DNA of 64,000 nt from Candidatus Woesearchaeota archaeon. GTDB taxonomy: Archaea; Nanobdellota; Nanobdellia; Woesearchaeales; GW2011-AR4. The stretch lies in the NCBI GenBank assembly GCA_016187465.1, contig JACPJQ010000007.1, forward strand, positions 1 through 64,000, written 5' to 3'. Position numbers and translations under genes: made by a program. The notes beneath the pieces are model-generated. The model worked only from the letters and a program-made list of their open reading frames with translations. It did no database searches and was not told the origin of the DNA. Of the stretch, positions 51,047-60,354 are shown one piece after another. Position 1 is the first letter of the stretch. Each line of letters starts with the position of its first letter.

Positions 51047-52065
51047 AAATAGCTATACTTACACCTACATTCAATGACTGGAGTGGTATAGACAATGTAG
51101 CAAGGATGCAGGCTGAAGAGTATTCAAAAAACAAAAAAAATGATGTTACAGTTATAACATTACAAGGAAGTATTAAGCCAGAAGGCTATAAAGTGATTAG
51201 GTTAGGTATGCCTTCAAATTCATTTCTTCAAAGATTGTATAGGTTATTCTTTTTCTTAGATTTAAATAAAATGCGTTACTATAATCAATTAAAAAATTAT
51301 GATAAAATAATAAGTCATTTTTATCCCATGAATTGGTTGGCATATCGTGCAAGGAAAAAATATGGAATTAATTACATTTTTTGGAATCATGGTATTGATA
51401 GGGGAGATAATTTTTTACAAGATATTTATATGAAATTATTAGTTTTTTTTAATAAGCGTACCATAGAAAGTGCTGATAAAATTGTATCTGTAAGTGAATA
51501 CTCAAAGAAAGAACTTAAAGATCAAACTGGTTTAGAAACTGATGAGATTAAATTTAACACAATCAATAAAAAAAGATTCAATCCATTTGTTAAAGGAGAT
51601 AAAATAATTAAGAAATATAACCTAAAGAATAAAATTGTTTACCTATATGTAGGAAGAATTACAGCTCGAAAGAAGGTTCATTTATTAATAGACGCATTTA
51701 AATCTATAAAAGAAAAAGTTCCAAATGCTAAGCTTCTCATAGTAGGGAATCCTACATTTAGAAGGTATTATAATAAGATCAAAAAAATGGCTGATGATGA
51801 TGTAATATTTACTGGGATGGTAGAGTATAAAGATCTTCCATCATATTATGCTGCTTGTGATTTTTATGTTACAGCATCTGCTTGGGAATGCTCGGATTTA
51901 CCAACACAAGAGGCTCAAGCATGTGGAAAACCAGTAATTGCTTTTAATATAGGTGCCCATCCTGAATTTATTAAAAATGGAATTCTTGTACCAGAAGGTG
52001 ATACTAAAGGTTTTATTGATGCTATGTTTAATTCTGCGACTAGTTCAAAAAGACAATTTATTTAA
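51043..52065 (+). CDS. GT4-family glycosyltransferase
   Basis: 340 residues from ATG 51043, chosen because of GGGGTGG about 8 bp upstream; ATG 51025 would add six residues. It has an N-terminal Rossmann-like ILTPTFNDWSGIDNVARM. The GT4 donor-site blocks follow: YVGRITARKKVHLLIDAF, LIVGNPTFRRYYNKI, DLPSYYAACDFYVTASAWE and the PTQEAQACGKPVIAFN loop. The C-terminus ends soon after PEGDTKGFIDAMF, about 20-30 residues short of most relatives. It is clearly more AT-rich than its neighbours. It is probably an acquired gene now driven by the captured promoter. Confidence 0.88.
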   Translation: MKIAILTPTFNDWSGIDNVARMQAEEYSKNKKNDVTVITLQGSIKPEGYKVIRLGMPSNSFLQRLYRLFFFLDLNKMRYYNQLKNYDKIISHFYPMNWLAYRARKKYGINYIFWNHGIDRGDNFLQDIYMKLLVFFNKRTIESADKIVSVSEYSKKELKDQTGLETDEIKFNTINKKRFNPFVKGDKIIKKYNLKNKIVYLYVGRITARKKVHLLIDAFKSIKEKVPNAKLLIVGNPTFRRYYNKIKKMADDDVIFTGMVEYKDLPSYYAACDFYVTASAWECSDLPTQEAQACGKPVIAFNIGAHPEFIKNGILVPEGDTKGFIDAMFNSATSSKRQFI

Positions 52066-52152
52066 AACTTTTAGTATTTCTGCTAAGTCTTAGAAAACTT
52101 TAAATAACCTTAGTTAACAATTGTTAATTTATATGTTTTATACGTGTTGACT

Positions 52153-53583
52153 ATGACAGATGTGCTTTGTGTTGTGCCGCAGTACACTTACGGCAGCCTG
52201 AAGGACATAGGGCCAAAATGCCCCAATATAGGCATAGCCACAGTTGCGGCATATCTTGAGCAAAATGGCTACAAAGTTCAGATACTGGATGCATTTGCTT
52301 TAGAGCTTACTCATGAGCAAGTCAAAGATAAGATACGAGCTATTAAGCCTTCTTCAGTTCTTATAGGAAGCTCCACTGCCACCCATAGAAACGCGATGAA
52401 AATTCTGGAAAACACAAAGGCAATAGACAAGAGCATAATCACAATCTACGGCGGCCCTCATGTGACGAACAGCCCGCAGACAGCAATAACAAAAGACTTT
52501 GTTGATTATCTTGTGATAAATGAAGGCGAGGTAACTGCATTGGAGCTTCTGGACTTTCTCAATGGAAGAAACAGCCTGAAAAAAGAGGATATCAAAGGCA
52601 TTTGCTACATGGAAGAGGGAAAGATGAAATTCACAAAAAAAAGGCCTTTCATAATGAATCTTGACATACTGCCAATGCCTGCCTATCACCTGCTGCCTAT
52701 GGACGCTTACAGAGCCTACGGTTGGCTTGATGTTGGAAGAAGGTTCACAACCATTATGACCTCAAGAGGATGCCCGTTTAAATGCTCGTTTTGCGTGAGC
52801 TCAAAAAACAATGATAATTTTTGGAGACAGCGAAGCGCAGCGAAGGTATTTGAAGAAATAAAGCTGCTTTACGACAAGTACAACATAAGGCACTTGTATT
52901 TTCAGGATGATGAGTTTTGCGTCAACCACAAAAGAGTCATAGAGCTGTGCAACATGATTGTTGACAGCAAGATGGATCTTTACTGGGAATGCCTAACAAG
53001 GGTTAATCATGTTGATGAAGAACTGATAAGCAATATGGCGAGGGCTGGCTGCAAGTCAATATTGTACGGAGTGGAAGTGGGCTATGAAGACGGCTTTAAG
53101 AAGATACAAAAGCCCATTACCTTGGAAATGGTGGAGAAGGCTGTTAGAATGACACAAAAGCACAAGATAATGGTAAAAGCTACGTTCGTTATGGGATTTC
53201 CATGGGAGAGCGAAAAAGAGCTAAGGCAGACAATCAAATTTGCTAAGAAGCTGGATGCTGACTTAACATTCTTCAATACACTAACACCTTATGCCGGAGC
53301 GGACATATACAATGAGATGAAAATGAATAACTTGATATTAAGCGAGGATGATTTTGAGCATCATGGTACACATTCAAACACACTGATAAAGACAAACTAT
53401 TTATCTTCGAAGGAAATTGAGTACTGGGTTGGCAGGGCTTACTTGTCCATGTATTTAAGGCCAAAATATTTACTCAGAAAGCTGTCGCAGATGAGAAATT
53501 TCAATGAATTGAAAAGCAATGTCAAAGGAGGCTTTGAGTTGTTAAGCCTGGCCATGAAAAAATTTGCCCAAAGTCTGGATTAA
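52153..53583 (+). CDS. Cobalamin-binding-type radical SAM protein
   Basis: 476 residues from ATG 52153 (a GTG at 52144 is in frame). Residues 1-140 resemble a B12-binding Rossmann domain (NIGIATVAAYLEQNGYKVQI, then IYGGPHVTNSP). The radical SAM cluster motif CPFKCSFC lies near residue 212 after TIMTSRG. YFQDDEFCVNHKRV and YGVEVGYEDG complete the SAM barrel. This class often methylates unreactive carbons or rearranges lipids. Within the glycan island it may modify a sugar or the lipid carrier. It is followed 13 bp later by a GT-C gene. Confidence 0.88.
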   Translation: MTDVLCVVPQYTYGSLKDIGPKCPNIGIATVAAYLEQNGYKVQILDAFALELTHEQVKDKIRAIKPSSVLIGSSTATHRNAMKILENTKAIDKSIITIYGGPHVTNSPQTAITKDFVDYLVINEGEVTALELLDFLNGRNSLKKEDIKGICYMEEGKMKFTKKRPFIMNLDILPMPAYHLLPMDAYRAYGWLDVGRRFTTIMTSRGCPFKCSFCVSSKNNDNFWRQRSAAKVFEEIKLLYDKYNIRHLYFQDDEFCVNHKRVIELCNMIVDSKMDLYWECLTRVNHVDEELISNMARAGCKSILYGVEVGYEDGFKKIQKPITLEMVEKAVRMTQKHKIMVKATFVMGFPWESEKELRQTIKFAKKLDADLTFFNTLTPYAGADIYNEMKMNNLILSEDDFEHHGTHSNTLIKTNYLSSKEIEYWVGRAYLSMYLRPKYLLRKLSQMRNFNELKSNVKGGFELLSLAMKKFAQSLD

Positions 53584-53595
53584 ATTCCGCTCAAA

Positions 53596-55107
53596 ATGAA
53601 CTTTCTTAAAAAATTTAAATATACGGATTATTATACAAAATCAGCCATTCTGATTATTGCTTTAGGATTTATCATAAGGTTTGCATTAATTTTCTTATAC
53701 CACCCCTCGGGGGATGCTTGCTGGCATCTGTCTGTGTCAAGATTCATGGCAGACAATTTGAAAATACCGCTTCTTGAGCCGTTGGGAAGGGAAGTGTTTT
53801 GGGAGCCGCCTGTTTTCCATATAATTTCATCTTTATTTTACAGGATTTTCAGCATTTTTGGCTCTGGAGTTGCTGAATTCAGCCTGAAGCTTGTCTCGCC
53901 GATTTTCGGCTCATTGTCATTAATCATGACTTTTCTTATTATGAGCGGGCTTTTCGGCAAAAAGACAGCTTTCTACTCCGCTATTTTCGCGACTTTTCTG
54001 CCGATTAACATTTTTTACGGCACTATAGCATATACAGAATCCCTGATGACATTTTTTGTGCTTCTCAGCCTCTACCTAATGATGAAAGAGAGGCATATAC
54101 TCAGCGCAGTTGCTTTCGGCGTTTCTCTCCTGAGCAAATATAATGCCTTGTTTACTTTGCCGTTAATAATTTATTTCATGTATAAAAATAACAAGCAGCC
54201 GAAGGAATTTGTCAAAAAATTTTTAATATTCGGAATAATCGCTGGGCTGATATTCCTGCCGTGGCTTGCAAGGAACTATCTTTATCTGCACAATCCTCTG
54301 TGGCCTTTCTTCACTTCTGTATTTGGAGGCTATGAGTCAGCAGAAACGTTCAAGGGCAACAATATCTCAAGCCTCTGGAGCATAAACAATCTAGCTGCGC
54401 TTTACTTGGGGGTTTTCGGCGTGCCGGAAGGAAACTATCAAAACATTTTTTACTTCAAAGTGCCTTTCATACATTTGTTTTTCGCTGCATGGCTGCTGGC
54501 TACAGTGGTTTTTACTGTTCCATTATTTTTCTCTTTTAGAAAAAAGGGCCAATCCTCAAAAATAAAGAGCTTCTTGCTGCTCTGGCTTGCGCCGCATTTG
54601 CTGCTTGTGGCGCTTTACGTTATAAACACCGGAATAGCGTATTCAAGGCTGCTTGTGCCGGCTGTGCCTTTGTTCTCGGCAATGTGGGGCTTGGGATTTA
54701 TTTACCTATTGGACAGAATGAAGAAATTCAGGGCTACTATGATTTTTGTATTGATAGTTCTGGTAATTGGATTTTCGGCTGCTGAATTTGTAAAAGCTGC
54801 ATTGGCAGGCAAAGAGTGGAATTTTTACCAGAAAGATTTTGACTGGGCTAAGAAGAACACAGGCAAAGACTCTGTTTTTATTGCCGGAGGGCAGTGCATG
54901 AGCTATAACTTGCAAAGGTTTACGTTGAACCCCGCTGCAGAAAACCTTGACAAAGCGAATTACGCGTTTGTAAATCAGAATTTCAGGCTCGACTATCATG
55001 TAATTTTTGATGAGCAAACTTTAAAGTCTATGCAGTCAAGAAATTATAGTATAGCTTATTTTAATAAAAGCACTGGGACAACAATATACTACGGCATTAA
55101 ACGATAA
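53596..55107 (+). CDS. PMT-like GT-C membrane glycosyltransferase
   Basis: 503 residues. The first external loop GDACWHLSVSRFMADNLKIP carries the acidic residue of PMT_2/GT39-type enzymes, followed by FWEPPVFHIISSLFYR. About 10-11 helices follow (PINIFYGTIAYTESLMTFFV, LLSKYNALFTLP). A small C-terminal external domain ends the chain. It probably uses a polyprenyl-phosphate sugar. It is cotranscribed with the radical SAM gene and overlaps the convergent GT2 gene by 11 bp. Confidence 0.82.
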   Translation: MNFLKKFKYTDYYTKSAILIIALGFIIRFALIFLYHPSGDACWHLSVSRFMADNLKIPLLEPLGREVFWEPPVFHIISSLFYRIFSIFGSGVAEFSLKLVSPIFGSLSLIMTFLIMSGLFGKKTAFYSAIFATFLPINIFYGTIAYTESLMTFFVLLSLYLMMKERHILSAVAFGVSLLSKYNALFTLPLIIYFMYKNNKQPKEFVKKFLIFGIIAGLIFLPWLARNYLYLHNPLWPFFTSVFGGYESAETFKGNNISSLWSINNLAALYLGVFGVPEGNYQNIFYFKVPFIHLFFAAWLLATVVFTVPLFFSFRKKGQSSKIKSFLLLWLAPHLLLVALYVINTGIAYSRLLVPAVPLFSAMWGLGFIYLLDRMKKFRATMIFVLIVLVIGFSAAEFVKAALAGKEWNFYQKDFDWAKKNTGKDSVFIAGGQCMSYNLQRFTLNPAAENLDKANYAFVNQNFRLDYHVIFDEQTLKSMQSRNYSIAYFNKSTGTTIYYGIKR

Positions 55108-56047
55108 ATTTCGGCTTGAACAGGTATTTTTCGCTGAAAACCTTTAAGATATAAGAGTCGCCGACTTTTCTGAACTTTTGTGTCTGCCGCCTTTTTTTAA
55201 TTATTAAATTAAATTTAAATAGAATAAATGAGACAGCCTTCAGTCTCGCAAAGGCGGTGTTTATTTTTAGAGCTGACAAATCCTTAAGAATTGCAATAAA
55301 TCTGGCAAGCAGCACATAAGGCAGAAATAAGAAAATATTATTAACAGATAAAATCTTGAAAAATGTTGTTAATAAATTTTTTTCCATCAAAAAAGTTGTA
55401 AATGCTCCGCTTATCTTTTGGGTTGTGACCGCATGCATGTGATAGGTGATGGCTTCAGGCGAAAACATAATTTTTTTGCCATTAAGCCTTATCCTGAGGC
55501 CTAAATCAAGATCTTCTGCATAAATAAAATAATCTGGATCAAACAAATAGCCGAACATATCAACAAAATCTTTTCTTATTAAGCCAACTCCAAGGTATGG
55601 CATCTCCTTTGCTTTCATGCCGTTGCCTTTTATATGGCCGTTGTAAAAAGCCTTTGAAACCCATGTACCTCCCGAGAGTATAGTTTTATCGTAAAAATTT
55701 ATAAGCCTTGGGGCAGCCATCGCAATATCTTCATCCAATCTGATAGATTTAACCAGGTTTTTAATGCAGTCCTTATCCAGTTCCATATCATTGTTCAAGA
55801 ACAAAATATACTCCCCTTTGCAGTATTCCAGCGCAGAATTTATTCCGGAATAGCCTAAATTTTTTTTATTTTCAATTAATTTTACGTATTTATAATTTTT
55901 TTTCACAAAATCCTGGCTTCCGTCAATTGAGTTGTTATCAGCTATTATCACTTCACAATCCCTGAATGTTGATTTTTTAATGGAAGCGAGCAGCATCTTC
56001 AGCAGGCTTTTTCCGTTGTAATTTACTATTATTATTGATACTTTCAT
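55097..56047 (-). CDS. GT2 glycosyltransferase (rhamnosyltransferase-like)
   Basis: 316 residues with IIIVNYNGKSLLKMLL, ADNNSIDGS, NLGYSGINSAL and FLNNDMELDK (metal site), then YFIYAEDLDLGLRI with the catalytic Asp/Glu region and HMHAVTTQ. This is the WsaE/RfbF-like processive or O-antigen type, distinct from the DPM1-like GT2s here. C-terminal hydrophobic segments suggest membrane association. Confidence 0.9.
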   Translation of the reverse strand: MKVSIIIVNYNGKSLLKMLLASIKKSTFRDCEVIIADNNSIDGSQDFVKKNYKYVKLIENKKNLGYSGINSALEYCKGEYILFLNNDMELDKDCIKNLVKSIRLDEDIAMAAPRLINFYDKTILSGGTWVSKAFYNGHIKGNGMKAKEMPYLGVGLIRKDFVDMFGYLFDPDYFIYAEDLDLGLRIRLNGKKIMFSPEAITYHMHAVTTQKISGAFTTFLMEKNLLTTFFKILSVNNIFLFLPYVLLARFIAILKDLSALKINTAFARLKAVSFILFKFNLIIKKRRQTQKFRKVGDSYILKVFSEKYLFKPKFIV

Positions 56048-56175
56048 TTTTATTATGTTTCTTTTTCAGTAGCCAGGGCAGTTGATATACTTATTCATTT
56101 TCAGGGGATTTATAGAAATTCAGGTTATAGAAATGTTTATAAATCATTTGGTTCATCACTTTATCGATTAAACAA

Positions 56176-57291
56176 ATGAGCAGAATTTTGGTGACGGGTG
56201 GCGCTGGTTTTATAGGCTCTTTTATGGCGGACGAGCTGGTAAAGAAAGGCCATTTTGTTAGGATATTTGACAATCTTGAAGAGCAGGTTCATCTGGGAAA
56301 AATTCCAGATTACTTGAACAAAAATGCCGAATTCGTTAATAATGGCATGACAAATTATGACGCTCTAAAAGATGCAATTGCCGACATAGATATTGTAATT
56401 CATCTGGCAGCTGTAGTTGGAGTAGGCCAAAGCATGTACGCGATACAGAAGTATGTTAATTCAAATACATTAGGAACTGCAGTGCTGCTGGATATATTGG
56501 CAAATGAAGAGCATGATGTAAAAAAGCTTCTTGTTGCAAGCTCGATGAGCACTTACGGGGAAGGCAGCTACAACTGCAGCAAATGCGGCTTGATTGAGCC
56601 GAAATTAAGGGATGAGGGGCAGATGTCAAAAAAAGAATGGGAAGTAAAATGCCCGAAATGCATCTCTGTTTTAAAGCCTATCCCGACAACTGAAGAGAAA
56701 AAGCAGGATATAAACAGCATTTATGCCCTTACCAAGAAAGACCAGGAAGACATGTGCCTGATGGTTGGAAAATCTTACGGCATTAAAGCTGTCGCACTGC
56801 GCTACTTTAATGTCTATGGCCCCAGGCAGTCATTGAGCAATCCTTACACTGGAGTAGCTGCGATTTTCCTGAGCAGGATAAAAAACAATAAGCAGCCAGT
56901 TATTTTTGAAGACGGATTGCAGACACGGGACTTTATAAGCGTGCACGATATTGTCAGCGCAAATTTACTGGCAATGGAGAGCAATTCTGCAAATTACGAA
57001 ATTTTTAATGTTGGCACGGGAAACCAGATTACAATAAAAAGCATAGCAGAGGCGCTGGCAAAGTTATGCAACAAGGATATAAAGCCGAGTATAACTCATA
57101 ATTTCAGAAGGGGCGATGTCAGGCATTGCTTTGCAGACATAACAAAAATAAAAAATAAGCTCGGGTTTAGCCCTAAAATAAGTTTTGAAGACGGAATGCG
57201 GGAACTGGTTCAATGGTCAGAAACAGCTGCGTCTTACGATAAAGTCAGCATTGCAACAGAAGAGTTAAAGAAAAAAGGCCTGCTCCTCTAA
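56176..57291 (+). CDS. SDR sugar epimerase with an inserted zinc-binding loop
   Basis: 371 residues. It has the NAD motif VTGGAGFIGSFMADEL, the catalytic site SSMSTYGEG and YALTK (Tyr-x3-Lys), and RYFNVYGPRQ. Between STYGEG and the Tyr-x3-Lys an insertion carries CSKCG and, about 35 residues later, CPKC, four cysteines that would bind zinc. A similar cysteine insertion occurs in dTDP-L-rhamnose 4-epimerase-type proteins, which is my best guess for the reaction. A GT2 follows 2 bp after the stop. Confidence 0.85.
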   Translation: MSRILVTGGAGFIGSFMADELVKKGHFVRIFDNLEEQVHLGKIPDYLNKNAEFVNNGMTNYDALKDAIADIDIVIHLAAVVGVGQSMYAIQKYVNSNTLGTAVLLDILANEEHDVKKLLVASSMSTYGEGSYNCSKCGLIEPKLRDEGQMSKKEWEVKCPKCISVLKPIPTTEEKKQDINSIYALTKKDQEDMCLMVGKSYGIKAVALRYFNVYGPRQSLSNPYTGVAAIFLSRIKNNKQPVIFEDGLQTRDFISVHDIVSANLLAMESNSANYEIFNVGTGNQITIKSIAEALAKLCNKDIKPSITHNFRRGDVRHCFADITKIKNKLGFSPKISFEDGMRELVQWSETAASYDKVSIATEELKKKGLLL

Positions 57292-57292
57292 G

Positions 57293-58000
57293 ATGTTCAA
57301 TAACAAAAAAGTTTCTGTCGTATTTCCGGCCTATAACGAAGAGGAAAATATAAGAAATGCCATAGGGGATTTTTTCTCGACCAAGGTTGTCGACGAGATA
57401 ATTGTTGTGGATAATAATTCGCAGGATAACACGGCAAAGGAAGTCAGAAAGACAAAAGCAAGATTAGTAACGGAAGCCAATCAGGGTTATGGGTGGGCGT
57501 TAAGGAGGGGCTTGAAGGAGGCAAAAGGCTACTATATAATCACAGCCGAGCCCGACGGCACTTTTGTCGGCAGTGACGTGCTAAAACTGCTCATTTATTC
57601 TGAGGACTTTGATGCAGTATTCGGAACAAGGACTTCAAAGGAATGCATATGGAGCGGGGCCAATATGAACCTGTTTCTTAGGCTCGGGAACGAGTTTGTC
57701 GCAAAATTTCTCGAGTATTTGTTTGACGGTCCGAGCCTGACAGATGTAGGCTGCACGCTTAAGCTTATAAAAAGGGATGCCTTAAAGAAGATACAGGGCA
57801 AGTTTAGCGTTGGAGGCCCGCATTTCTCTCCTGAATTCATGATCCTATGCATAAGGAATAAAATAAAGAGCATAGAGATACCGGTAAACTACAGGCAAAG
57901 AGTCGGCGAGTCAAAAATCACAGGAGACTTCAAGCGCGCCATTAAGCTTGGAATAGTGATGATTATTTTTATTTTAAGGTACAGGTTTGTAGAGCGCTGA
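57293..58000 (+). CDS. GT2 glycosyltransferase
   Basis: 235 residues with VFPAYNEEENI, VVDNNSQDNT and NQGYGWALRRGL. The usual DxD metal site reads EPDG here (TAEPDGTF), keeping the acidic pair in altered form. SKITGDFKR near the C-terminus and a final hydrophobic segment fit a lipid-phosphate glycosyltransferase. It starts 2 bp after the epimerase and is surely cotranscribed, so it may use that enzyme's product. Confidence 0.88.
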   Translation: MFNNKKVSVVFPAYNEEENIRNAIGDFFSTKVVDEIIVVDNNSQDNTAKEVRKTKARLVTEANQGYGWALRRGLKEAKGYYIITAEPDGTFVGSDVLKLLIYSEDFDAVFGTRTSKECIWSGANMNLFLRLGNEFVAKFLEYLFDGPSLTDVGCTLKLIKRDALKKIQGKFSVGGPHFSPEFMILCIRNKIKSIEIPVNYRQRVGESKITGDFKRAIKLGIVMIIFILRYRFVER

Positions 58001-58007
58001 TTTCCAT

Positions 58008-58640
58008 TCACTTTCTGCATATGATTATGTAATGCGGGATTGGGTTCAGTGGATATGTTTTCATGATTAGTGGTCCATGAACAACTTTAAATCTGATATT
58101 GTTAAGCTTTTGAGTAAGTTCTCCAGTCCTTAAAAAATAAAGCTTGTCGTTTTTTGTCATTATCTTGTCATGAACATAGTTATACAAAAATTTCCACCTT
58201 GGCTTTTCTGCAATATCCTTTATTATCAAAACACCATTTTTCCTGAGTTTTTTGAAGCATTCGCTTAACACAGCATCTTGCGTTCGGTATGGCACATGGT
58301 GAAGAAAGTCCAGCATGCAGATCGCATCGGCGGATTTAATTTCGGAATCTTTTGTAAAGTCTTGTGGCTTGAATTTGACATTTCTTATGCCTTTAGACGC
58401 CTGTTTTGCTATCTTAACTCTGCTTTTTATTAATTCCAAGCCAATGATTTTCCTTTTAGGTTCCCTTAAAGCAAAATAGATGTCATATGAGCCATAACCG
58501 CTGCCCAAATCAACTATAAACCCCCTTTTAGGCAAATAAGGCTCTATGCATTTGAAGGGTAACAGGACATACCTCAATAAAACATAGATTTTCGATTTAA
58601 TTGTAGGATACCTTTTTATTATCGCAGATAAATTATTCAT
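58008..58640 (-). CDS. Class I SAM-dependent methyltransferase
   Basis: 210 residues. Motif I is IVDLGSGYGSYDIYF (about 42-56), strand 2 is IIGLELI and post-I is ICMLDFLHHVPYRTQDAVL. KNGVLIIKDIAEKP is motif III. The N-terminus is hydrophobic, and GPLIMKTYPLNPIPHYIIICR closes the fold. Acceptor unknown; a glycan or lipid-linked intermediate is likely. It begins 8 bp after the stop of the membrane gene 58648-60351 on the same strand. Confidence 0.85.
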   Translation of the reverse strand: MNNLSAIIKRYPTIKSKIYVLLRYVLLPFKCIEPYLPKRGFIVDLGSGYGSYDIYFALREPKRKIIGLELIKSRVKIAKQASKGIRNVKFKPQDFTKDSEIKSADAICMLDFLHHVPYRTQDAVLSECFKKLRKNGVLIIKDIAEKPRWKFLYNYVHDKIMTKNDKLYFLRTGELTQKLNNIRFKVVHGPLIMKTYPLNPIPHYIIICRK

Positions 58641-58647
58641 TTTGGCA

Positions 58648-60351
58648 CTATCTGATTACTTTGTATATCTCAAAATCTTCTAAATTTGAATTCGAAAACG
58701 AATATGGGAGGAATCCGCCCCCGTATGTATAGAAGCCTGCACGCGCCTGAGCATTATGTATCCTTAAAGGGAAATCAGATTTATAGCTTTTTGTTTCAAT
58801 GAGGATTATCCTTTCCTTTAGCAGAGGTGAGAATGCCCTAGGCGAAGGTATTTTTGCTTTGACTATAAAATCGCCTTTTTTGGGTGAATTGTCGTTTAAG
58901 CCCAGAGCAGTATATCCTTTTGCCTCCATATAATACTGGAAACTCAGATGCCCTGCAAACCAGATTTTGCCTTTATCCTCTCCTGTTTTATATTTATCGG
59001 CATAATCTGCGAAATCCCTGTAAGTGCCAGCAAGCTCGTAATCAGCGTATGACAAAGCAATGCTCAATACCAAATTCAAAATCAGCGTTAAAACAACAAA
59101 ATTGTAAATCTTTCGTGCAGACAGCAGCTTGTGGCGTTTTATAACCTTGAAATACATTATCATAAGCGGCGGTACTAATGTAGTTGAGTACCTTGCTGCA
59201 CCTCCAGCTATTGTACTGTTAAACAAGAATCCTACTATAAACCATGAAAATAGGAAAAAATCATTTGAATGCCTTATTTTTATTACATGCAGCAGCTTGT
59301 TCAATCCGTTAATGCCGCTTGTTTTTAATAGTTTTATTATGGCAGTAAAGTAGTGTTTTGCAATTACAAAAATGAAAAAGATTCCAGCAAACAGGAAAAA
59401 TGCGAATAGGATTAGCTGCGGAACCGTGTACCTGTAGGAAAAATCTGCTGAAACAAAGTAAAGTATTGCAGATGATATTAAGGCAAATGCCAGAATGATA
59501 AGACCATAAAACCTGTTATTTTTGTCCGAGAGAAAAAGGTAAATCAGCATGAAGGGAAAAATAGACGCCCCGCCGATATAGGTAAAATTTGTGATTAACC
59601 TTACAAGCACAGATTTTGGCAGAAAATAACTTTGTGAGCCGAGCATATAATAGAATATCTGCAAAGAATGCGGAACCCCGTACAGCTTAAAAGTGTACAA
59701 GTTCCATGCAAGGATTATGGTGACGGGTATTGATAAGCATAGCAATGATTTGGGGTTTTTTTTCAGAAAAGAGTAAATAGCCAATATTGGCAGCAATATG
59801 AGCCCGCTGTACTTTGTTAAGAACGCCAAACCGCAAAAGAGCGTGCCTAGGCTGATAAGGTAATAATTTCCAGAATCAACGCCGTAAATATAAAAAGCAA
59901 GGGAAGCTAGAAAAAGCGCCAAGAAAGGTATGTCCAGCATGAAATTATGGGACATCACAACAAAAGTTGCACTTGTAATCAAAAACAGCGTTGGAAATAG
60001 TGGCTTTTTCAGAAATTTTTTTGATATGCAGTACATCGACACTCCCGCCAATAAAGGGAAGATTATGTAAGAGATATGAAGCACAAATTTAGATTCGCCA
60101 AAAAGCACCGTTATCAATGCCGCATAATAAGAGATGAGCGGCGGATCTGTGATGTGCGTAGCCAACCCCGATAATGTAGACCACTCAAGACTAAAAGAGT
60201 ACGGCTTCAGCGGCTCCTTTGTTATTTGATTTGAGATATATAAAAAAACAATATCATCTATATGGACTGCCTTATTCGCAAAGGGCAATGTCAAAAATAG
60301 CACAAAAAGAACTATGACTAGAATATTCAGGGAATCATTTTTTATATGCAT
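58648..60351 (-). CDS. PMT-like GT-C membrane glycosyltransferase
   Basis: 567 residues with about 12 helices. The first external loop VHIDDIVFLYISNQITKEPL has the Asp-Asp pair typical of ArnT/PMT-type enzymes, followed by THITDPPLISYYAALITVLF. LTKYSGLILLPILAIYSFL and GGAARYSTTLVPPLMIMYF are common in this group. A small C-terminal external domain closes the chain. It is flanked by, and very close to, the methyltransferase and the reductase-like SDR (3 bp), so all three form one minus-strand operon. Confidence 0.8.
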   Translation of the reverse strand: MHIKNDSLNILVIVLFVLFLTLPFANKAVHIDDIVFLYISNQITKEPLKPYSFSLEWSTLSGLATHITDPPLISYYAALITVLFGESKFVLHISYIIFPLLAGVSMYCISKKFLKKPLFPTLFLITSATFVVMSHNFMLDIPFLALFLASLAFYIYGVDSGNYYLISLGTLFCGLAFLTKYSGLILLPILAIYSFLKKNPKSLLCLSIPVTIILAWNLYTFKLYGVPHSLQIFYYMLGSQSYFLPKSVLVRLITNFTYIGGASIFPFMLIYLFLSDKNNRFYGLIILAFALISSAILYFVSADFSYRYTVPQLILFAFFLFAGIFFIFVIAKHYFTAIIKLLKTSGINGLNKLLHVIKIRHSNDFFLFSWFIVGFLFNSTIAGGAARYSTTLVPPLMIMYFKVIKRHKLLSARKIYNFVVLTLILNLVLSIALSYADYELAGTYRDFADYADKYKTGEDKGKIWFAGHLSFQYYMEAKGYTALGLNDNSPKKGDFIVKAKIPSPRAFSPLLKERIILIETKSYKSDFPLRIHNAQARAGFYTYGGGFLPYSFSNSNLEDFEIYKVIR

Positions 60352-60354
60352 TTT

